From Candidatus Peregrinibacteria bacterium (GTDB lineage Bacteria > Patescibacteriota > Gracilibacteria > UM-FILTER-43-11), in the NCBI GenBank assembly GCA_016927155.1, contig JAFGNE010000040.1:1-11125 (forward strand): a stretch of 11,125 nucleotides of DNA. The letters are read 5' to 3'. Positions 6,813 to 11,125 of this stretch are shown here, piece by piece. A model generated the notes under the pieces. That model was not told the DNA's origin. It was given only the letters and a program-made list of their open reading frames with translations, and did no database searches. Each line of letters begins with the position of its first letter. Positions within the stretch are counted from its first letter, which is position 1. The position numbers were made by a program, and so were the translations under genes.

Positions 6813-6816
6813 GCCC
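6800..6816 (-). terminator. Small hairpin between lysS and the LPQTG gene (terminator or operator)
   Basis: GGGCTT and AAGCCC form a perfect 6-bp stem with a 5-base loop, 31 bases after the lysS stop. No U-run follows on the minus strand, so it is a weak candidate terminator. It overlaps the -35 and spacer of the LPQTG gene promoter, so it could equally be an operator for a dimeric regulator. Confidence 0.4.
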
Positions 6817-6847
6817 CAAAAGGTTTTTTATTGATTTCGGTCCCAAA

Positions 6848-8356
6848 TTAGACCAATGGCTTCAATAAAGGAAAAAGCACGGTATCCCGCAAATTGTCCT
6901 GTTGAGTCAAAAGTGCCGCCAGCCGGTCTACCCCCATGCCCCATCCGGAAATTGGCGGCATGCCGTGTTCCATGGCCGTCAGGAATTCTTCGTTCATGCT
7001 CATGGCTTCCTCATCCCCGCCCGCCTTGGCTTCCGCCTGCCTCATCAGCCTTTCACGCTGGTCAACCGGATCCACAAGTTCGCTGTACGCGTTCACAATC
7101 TCCCACGTGTTCACGAGTAGTTGGAATGTGTCGCACACGCGGCCATTTTTATCATTGCGGCGTGCCAGCGGTTTAGTATCTGCCGGATGGTGGATCACAA
7201 AAGTCGGTTGCACCAGCTTGGGCCGGCTCACCTTTTTATACAAATGGTCCACCAGGTTGCCGTAGCCCATTTTTTCCGCGTCCTCAATCACGATTTTTTT
7301 GGTCTTAATCGCTTTGAGTAGGCCTTTGGCATCGTTATATTCCAGAATATCAATGCCGCTGTCATCCAAAATCATTTGCCTGTAATCCTTGCGCGGCCAG
7401 GGCGTTTTAAAATCAATTTCCACCGGCTTCCCTTCGCGGTCTTTTACCGTCACTTTGGCGGTGCCCATCACCTCTTTCATCAGATACTCGAACATCCCTT
7501 CCGTGAATTTCATATTATCCTCAAAATTCCAATAAGCCGCGTAATGTTCGATCATCGTGAATTCCTGCAGATGGCTGGGGTCCATGCCCTCATTCCGGAA
7601 ACAGCGCGCCACTTCAAACGTCTTTTCATACCCTCCCACGATGGCCATCTTCTGCCAGAGTTCGCCCGCCGCGATGCGGAGGTAAACATCAATATCCAGC
7701 GCGTTATGGTGCGTGGCAAAAGGCTTGGCCGCCGCGCCGGAAGAAATGTTTTCCAGAATAGGCGTCTCGATTTCCGTGAACCCGCTTTGCCAATAGAATT
7801 CGCGCAATTTGCGGATGATTTTGGAGCGCAGTTCAAACCGATCACGGGTTTCCCTGCCCATCACCAAATCCAGGTATCTTTGTCGGTAAAGCGTTTCCTG
7901 GTCCTGAACCCCATGCCATTTTTCGGGCAGCGGCCGGAGGGCTTTGCCGAGAAACGTCAGTCCTCCCACAAGCAACGTGATTTCCCCGTGTTTTGTCTTA
8001 AAAAGCTCACCTGTTACACCGATAAAATCGCCCATATCGATCAATTTCAAAAGCGCCGCTTCTTTTTCCGGCAGGCAGCCCTTCACAAAACAGATCTGGA
8101 TTTTCTCTTTGTCGTCCAGCAAGTGCGCGAACGTCAGTTTGCCGAATTCCCGGAAAGACATCAGACGGCCGCATAACGTTACATTTTTTTTGTTGTCGGC
8201 CGTAATGGCCTCCACATCCCGCACGCCCTTTTCGCCTTCCGCCTTGGCCTGGTCGGAAAAATGGGTCCGCTCAAAACGCTCGGGATACGGGTTATAGCCC
8301 AAGGCCTTGATCCTCTTGAGTTTGTCTAAACGCTCTTCAAAAAATCGGTCAGACAT
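6848..8356 (-). CDS. lysS: Lysyl-tRNA synthetase, class II
   Basis: It charges tRNA-Lys with lysine for translation. From ATG 8356 the protein has 502 residues, normal for bacterial LysRS. An OB-fold anticodon-binding domain (about 57-135) precedes the class II core. Motif 1 is around ETPIL (197-201), motif 2 around RCFRNEG and the following EFT (251-267), and motif 3 is GWGMGVDRL (471-479). The region PLARRNDK to NAYSELVDPVDQRE (396-435) identifies lysine specificity. The core is divergent: LRIAAGELWQK replaces the usual PEL-YLK, and DPSHLQEFT follows motif 2. An upstream in-frame TTG at 8407 would add 17 residues that do not resemble the family; the ATG start fits MSDRFFEERLDKL, the usual first helix. 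This ATG has no Shine-Dalgarno of its own and overlaps a short upstream frame. It lies downstream of the glycolytic genes and may share their transcript. Confidence 0.95.
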   Translation of the reverse strand: MSDRFFEERLDKLKRIKALGYNPYPERFERTHFSDQAKAEGEKGVRDVEAITADNKKNVTLCGRLMSFREFGKLTFAHLLDDKEKIQICFVKGCLPEKEAALLKLIDMGDFIGVTGELFKTKHGEITLLVGGLTFLGKALRPLPEKWHGVQDQETLYRQRYLDLVMGRETRDRFELRSKIIRKLREFYWQSGFTEIETPILENISSGAAAKPFATHHNALDIDVYLRIAAGELWQKMAIVGGYEKTFEVARCFRNEGMDPSHLQEFTMIEHYAAYWNFEDNMKFTEGMFEYLMKEVMGTAKVTVKDREGKPVEIDFKTPWPRKDYRQMILDDSGIDILEYNDAKGLLKAIKTKKIVIEDAEKMGYGNLVDHLYKKVSRPKLVQPTFVIHHPADTKPLARRNDKNGRVCDTFQLLVNTWEIVNAYSELVDPVDQRERLMRQAEAKAGGDEEAMSMNEEFLTAMEHGMPPISGWGMGVDRLAALLTQQDNLRDTVLFPLLKPLV

Positions 8357-8384
8357 AAGTGTATTTTTTATCGTTACAAAGCAT
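8349..8384 (-). CDS. Possible 11-residue leader peptide overlapping the lysS start
   Basis: A short frame, MLCNDKKYTYV, starts at ATG 8384-8382 and stops at TGA 8351-8349. The lysS ATG (8356-8354) lies inside its end, so the two overlap by 8 bases in different frames. It is preceded by AAGGGAGTGAT (8395-8385), close to the full anti-16S complement AAGGAGGTGAT, although the gap to the ATG is short. No other gene in the window has such a site. Two adjacent Lys codons (AAA AAA) suggest possible translational coupling that senses lysyl-tRNA. It may be chance; expression is not shown. Confidence 0.35.
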   Translation of the reverse strand: MLCNDKKYTYV

Positions 8385-8493
8385 ATCACTCCCTTTGGGG
8401 AGGACAAAACTTTTTATGGGGGAAAAATAATGCACGCACATCGTTCCTTAACATCAAAAGTGATTTGAATTCGGCTTAATCAGAAGTCAAAAT

Positions 8494-8544
8494 CCGTGTA
8501 CGGTTGGGGCTCCTCGCGATGGAGGCGGCTTACAAGCCCACCAA
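8494..8544 (-). other. Structured 3' region after the phosphofructokinase gene, possible terminator
   Basis: Seven bases past the stop codon, the minus-strand RNA can fold a closing pair of TTGG/CCAA (8541-8544 with 8504-8507) around two hairpins: GGCT-TACA-AGCC (8527-8538) and CCTC/GAGG (8512-8525). A small CCGT/ACGG hairpin (8494-8503) follows, then ATTTTGA. An alternative pairing of GGGCT (8507-8511) with AGCCC (8535-8539) would exclude the first hairpin. It could end or weaken the glycolytic transcript before lysS. No known riboswitch is recognised. The rest of the gap to lysS holds no other clear signal. Confidence 0.4.
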
Positions 8545-8550
8545 TTTGTT

Positions 8551-9777
8551 TTAATCGGCCTCCAGAATCCTTTCAAGGTCGTAATCCTCCGGGTGTTTCA
8601 CAAAAGTACTGGCCTTTTTATAATCCGCCCTTTTCAAATAATGCATGTTGGAAAAAGCCAACCGGTAATCCGCGGCCCGGACATCCACGAGCCTTGTCTT
8701 GATTTCCCCTGTCTTAGGGTCGGCAATATCTTTCAAATACAGCGGAATAAACTCACCATTGGCCTTGGCCACCACAATACAGCCCGTATGCCCTTCGTCA
8801 AACAGCTTTTTAACCCCCATGCCCAGCATGGTGCAGTAATTCAGGTCATAAGCGGTGGGGTGGCAGGAACGGATTTCATATCCCAGTTCAACAGGGCGGC
8901 TTTTCACGTTCCACCCCAATTCTTTTATCTTTTTTTGCAGCAGCACGTTAAAAATATGGGCTTTGGAAACCGTGCCAAGCTCCGGGTGGCCGTGCTCGTC
9001 AAACGTAAAGTTGATGCCGCAATTGGCGATTTCGCTTTCTTCCATGAAATGGAACACCCCTTCGCTGATCATGATAGCTCCGTGGTTCACTCCAATCATT
9101 TTGCGTATTAAAATCGATGAAATCATCATGTCCGTGATCTTGCGGAACGTGATTTTTTTACCTCGGAACATCTCGGGGATGATGACGAGCGGGTAGTGGC
9201 ACGCCGTCCCGATGCCAAAAGCCAAATGCCCCGCCTCCCGGCCCATCACGGAAACCACAAACCAATTGCCGCTGCTCCTCGCATCTTCATAAACCGTCTG
9301 CGCGATGCGCGTTCCCTCATTTTTGGCCGTCTCGAAACCGAAAGTGGGCAACCGGTCCGGCAGGGGCAGGTCGTTATCAATCGTTTTGGGCACATGAATG
9401 TTCTTCACGTTGATTTTTTTCGACTTCAGAAATTTTGTGATCCGGTTTGCTGTCGCCGCCGTGTCGTCGCCGCCGATTGTTACCAATAGTTGCACATTGT
9501 TTTTGACAAAAAACCGGGTGTTGAATTCAGAATCTTTCGGTTTGTAACGGCTCATCCTAAGCACGCTCCCCCCGCGGTTATAAATATAGTCCGCAAAGGT
9601 AAAATCAAACTCGATAACCTCGGGATTTGCCTTAAAAATCGTCTTAGTCCCATCCACGACCCCGATCACGCGCCAATTGTCTTTTAAAAACGATTTGGCG
9701 ATCGAGCTGATGACCGAATTGATCCCCGGCGCCGGCCCGCCGCTGCATAAAATGGCGACCGTGTTTTTTGCCTTCAT
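8551..9777 (-). CDS. pfp: 6-phosphofructokinase, pyrophosphate-dependent type
   Basis: It phosphorylates fructose-6-phosphate to fructose-1,6-bisphosphate in the cytosol. The 408 residues exceed the roughly 320 of the E. coli ATP enzyme and match the longer PPi-type/group II proteins. The phosphate-donor loop is SGGPAPGIN (12-20). The sequence IGGDDT (101-106) has Asp105 where ATP enzymes have Gly104, and PKTIDND (130-136) has Lys131 where ATP enzymes have Gly124. Together these two residues mark pyrophosphate users. The catalytic Asp134 is kept, as is MGREAGHLA (178-186) for substrate binding; ELGYEIRS lies near 297-304. The ATG start lies 12 bases after the gap stop, with no Shine-Dalgarno. 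It is in one block with gap and fba. PPi use would make the step reversible and spare ATP. Donor specificity is inferred from these residues and not measured. Confidence 0.93.
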   Translation of the reverse strand: MKAKNTVAILCSGGPAPGINSVISSIAKSFLKDNWRVIGVVDGTKTIFKANPEVIEFDFTFADYIYNRGGSVLRMSRYKPKDSEFNTRFFVKNNVQLLVTIGGDDTAATANRITKFLKSKKINVKNIHVPKTIDNDLPLPDRLPTFGFETAKNEGTRIAQTVYEDARSSGNWFVVSVMGREAGHLAFGIGTACHYPLVIIPEMFRGKKITFRKITDMMISSILIRKMIGVNHGAIMISEGVFHFMEESEIANCGINFTFDEHGHPELGTVSKAHIFNVLLQKKIKELGWNVKSRPVELGYEIRSCHPTAYDLNYCTMLGMGVKKLFDEGHTGCIVVAKANGEFIPLYLKDIADPKTGEIKTRLVDVRAADYRLAFSNMHYLKRADYKKASTFVKHPEDYDLERILEAD

Positions 9778-9789
9778 GGTTTTTTAAGG

Positions 9790-10797
9790 TTACATCATTT
9801 TGGAAAGCAGGCCCATCATGTCCACGAGCCTGTTGGCGTAGCCCCATTCGTTGTCGTACCAGGCGAAGAGCTTCACATAATGCCCGCCGCCGGTCACCTG
9901 CGTGAGGCCGGTATCGATGATACTGCTATGCGGGTTCGTTTTAAAGTCGATGGAAACTAGCGGCTCGTCGCAAATGTCGATAATCGGATCGAAATACGGG
10001 TCTTTGGCCACCCCGCGAAAAAAAGAATTGATTTCATCGGCCGTGGTGGGTTTTTCCAAATGCAGCACGATGTCGCAGATCGAACTTGTCGCGATGGGCA
10101 CGCGGTACGCCATGCCATCCATTTTGCCTTTAAGCGCGGGAATCACCTGGGCCGTCGCCTTCACGGCGCCCGTCGTTGTCGGAATAACCGACTGCACGGC
10201 GCTGCGGCACCTCCGCAAATCCTTTCCGCTGTTATCCAGCAGGTTCTGCGAATGGGTAAAGGAATGGATGGAGGAAACGGAGCAATTGATAATACCCCAT
10301 TTTTCATTGATCAATTTTAGAGGCGGCGCTATGCAATTTGTGGTGCAGCTGGCATTGCTAACCACTTTATATTCCGGCTTCAGGTCTTTTTCATTCACGC
10401 CGATCACAAACGTGGGCGTGTCATCTTTCATGGGCGCGGAAACAAGAACTTTTTTAACGCCTGTAGCCAGGTGCCGCGCCGCGATGTCATATGTTTTGGC
10501 TTTACCAGTACATTCCAGCACTAAATCCACATTAGCTTCTGTCCACGGAATTTCGCTGGCATCTTTCACAGCAAAACAAGCCACAGTCTGACCGTCAATC
10601 GCCAAACTTTTTTCACCTGATTGAATATCATTATTTAGCTTCCCATGCAGGGAATCGTATTTAAGCAAATGGGCGCGCATCACATTGTCTTCCGAACGCG
10701 CGTTGATCGCGATAATCTGGATGTCTTTGTTGCCCAAAAGGATACGATGCACATTGCGGCCGATGCGCCCATAGCCATTTAAACCAATTTTAAGCAT
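9790..10797 (-). CDS. gap: Glyceraldehyde-3-phosphate dehydrogenase, possibly NADP-using
   Basis: It oxidises and phosphorylates glyceraldehyde-3-phosphate to 1,3-bisphosphoglycerate. At 335 residues it has the normal length. The nucleotide-binding loop is NGYGRIGR (7-14), the active site SNASCTTNC (147-155) with Cys151, the catalytic His178 lies in SIHSFTHSQ, Arg232 in YRVPIATSS binds phosphate, and the C-terminal WYDNEWGY is intact. Two coenzyme positions are unusual. AINARS (30-35) has Ala33 where NAD enzymes carry the Asp that binds the adenosine ribose. DNSGKDLRR (188-196) replaces the usual DLPHKDLRR, so Leu187-Pro188 become Asn-Ser. Ser at 188 and loss of the Asp are features of NADP-accepting chloroplast-type enzymes, so NADP or dual use is inferred. 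The ATG has no Shine-Dalgarno and follows fba by 29 bases, within the glycolytic block. Confidence 0.96.
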   Translation of the reverse strand: MLKIGLNGYGRIGRNVHRILLGNKDIQIIAINARSEDNVMRAHLLKYDSLHGKLNNDIQSGEKSLAIDGQTVACFAVKDASEIPWTEANVDLVLECTGKAKTYDIAARHLATGVKKVLVSAPMKDDTPTFVIGVNEKDLKPEYKVVSNASCTTNCIAPPLKLINEKWGIINCSVSSIHSFTHSQNLLDNSGKDLRRCRSAVQSVIPTTTGAVKATAQVIPALKGKMDGMAYRVPIATSSICDIVLHLEKPTTADEINSFFRGVAKDPYFDPIIDICDEPLVSIDFKTNPHSSIIDTGLTQVTGGGHYVKLFAWYDNEWGYANRLVDMMGLLSKMM

Positions 10798-10826
10798 TTT
10801 GATGGAGGGTTAAATGATAAACTGTT

Positions 10827-11125
10827 TTAAAGTCGGTTTACATTCCCAAGCACGTCCAGTTTGTGCATCACCATCTGCTTAATGGCCTCGCGCGCCGGGC
10901 TTAAATATTTGCGCGGGTCAAAATTTTCCGGTTGTTCCACCAGGGCCTTGCGGATGTTCGCCGTCATGGCCAGCCGCAGGTCGGTATCAATGTTTACCTT
11001 GCACACGCCCGATTTCGCGGCGCGCGCGATCATATCTTCCGGCACGCCTTTGGCGCCGGGCAGTTTTCCGCCGTATTGGTTGCAGAGTTCCACAAATTCC
11101 GGAATCACCGTGGAGGCGCCATGCA
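10827..11125 (-). CDS. fba: Fructose-bisphosphate aldolase, class II, C-terminal part (cut by window edge)
   Basis: This zinc enzyme cleaves fructose-1,6-bisphosphate into two triose phosphates. Only the last 98 codons are visible; the start lies past the right edge. The segment opens with HGAST, the conserved His-Gly-Ala-Ser that supplies a zinc ligand and phosphate contacts. It continues through KLPGAKGVPEDMIARA and GVCKVNIDTDLR, whose Asn and Asp are substrate-binding residues of class II aldolases. It ends with FDPRKYLSPAREA and a helix, as in class IIB proteins. The GTG inside the visible part (the Val of HGASTV) is not a start, because homology continues upstream of it to the edge. It is the first gene of the visible glycolytic block and supplies the next enzyme's substrate. 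Product of the neighbouring phosphofructokinase is its own substrate. Confidence 0.93.
   Translation of the reverse strand, partial: HGASTVIPEFVELCNQYGGKLPGAKGVPEDMIARAAKSGVCKVNIDTDLRLAMTANIRKALVEQPENFDPRKYLSPAREAIKQMVMHKLDVLGNVNRL

Noticed and set aside
7376..8176. A 266-codon plus-strand open frame
   Set aside because: It is the complementary strand of lysS, whose class II synthetase motifs are unmistakable.
8357..8407. Extended lysS start at TTG 8407 or GTG within the leader
   Set aside because: The added residues do not resemble LysRS N-termini, and the Shine-Dalgarno-like site would touch the GTG directly; ATG 8356 fits the family.
8357..8550. T-box or lysine riboswitch upstream of lysS
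   Set aside because: No T-box core sequence and no lysine-riboswitch-sized fold could be recognised; only small hairpins are present.
9902..10591. A 229-codon plus-strand open frame
   Set aside because: It lies opposite gap, which carries the complete active site; its translation has no family likeness.
1..11125. CRISPR arrays, tRNA or rRNA genes, insertion sequences
   Set aside because: No regularly spaced direct repeats of CRISPR size, no recognisable tRNA or rRNA sequence and no transposase were seen on either strand.

Overview
The window looks like part of a chromosome from a small-genome bacterium of the Candidate Phyla Radiation (Patescibacteria). The evidence is divergent but complete housekeeping proteins, short spacers, almost no Shine-Dalgarno sites, and a surface sortase/LPxTG module in an otherwise compact genome. 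The lineage assignment is inference; no rRNA gene is present. Every credible gene lies on the minus strand, so transcription runs from high to low coordinates. Coding GC, judged by eye, is mid-range (about 43% in dnaN, around 50% in lysS), and one long intergenic gap is strongly AT-rich.

In transcription order, the window opens with a glycolytic cluster: the C-terminal end of a class II fructose-bisphosphate aldolase (fba), a complete glyceraldehyde-3-phosphate dehydrogenase (gap), and a phosphofructokinase with both signature residues of the pyrophosphate-dependent enzymes. The gap protein carries residues associated with NADP use (Ala where NAD enzymes have Asp, and Ser where they have Pro188). 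A structured 3' region follows, then lysS. Just before lysS is an 11-codon reading frame with the only good Shine-Dalgarno site in the window. It contains two Lys codons and overlaps the lysS start, so it may be a leader peptide.

The middle of the window is a cell-surface region. An exported protein with two fibronectin-III-like domains ends in a textbook LPQTG sorting signal. It has its own promoter and is followed by a strong hairpin. Next, from a new promoter, come a membrane-tethered ComEC-type metallo-beta-lactamase and a sugar-phosphate nucleotidyltransferase with a left-handed beta-helix domain. Then, from a perfect TTGACA/TATAAT promoter, comes a sortase fused behind three S-layer-homology domains. 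The LPQTG protein is a natural candidate substrate for this sortase.

A gap of about 450 bp without a gene separates the sortase from dnaN. It holds five DnaA-box-like 9-mers in one orientation starting at 1878, 1888, 1899, 1910 and 1921 (10-11 bp phasing), a separate consensus box at 2038-2046, and a 13-base motif repeated twice near one end and once inverted near the other. It is the best candidate for a replication origin. One caution is that genes on both sides point the same way. Past it lie dnaN and, 8 bases later, the start of what is most likely mfd, which runs off the left edge.
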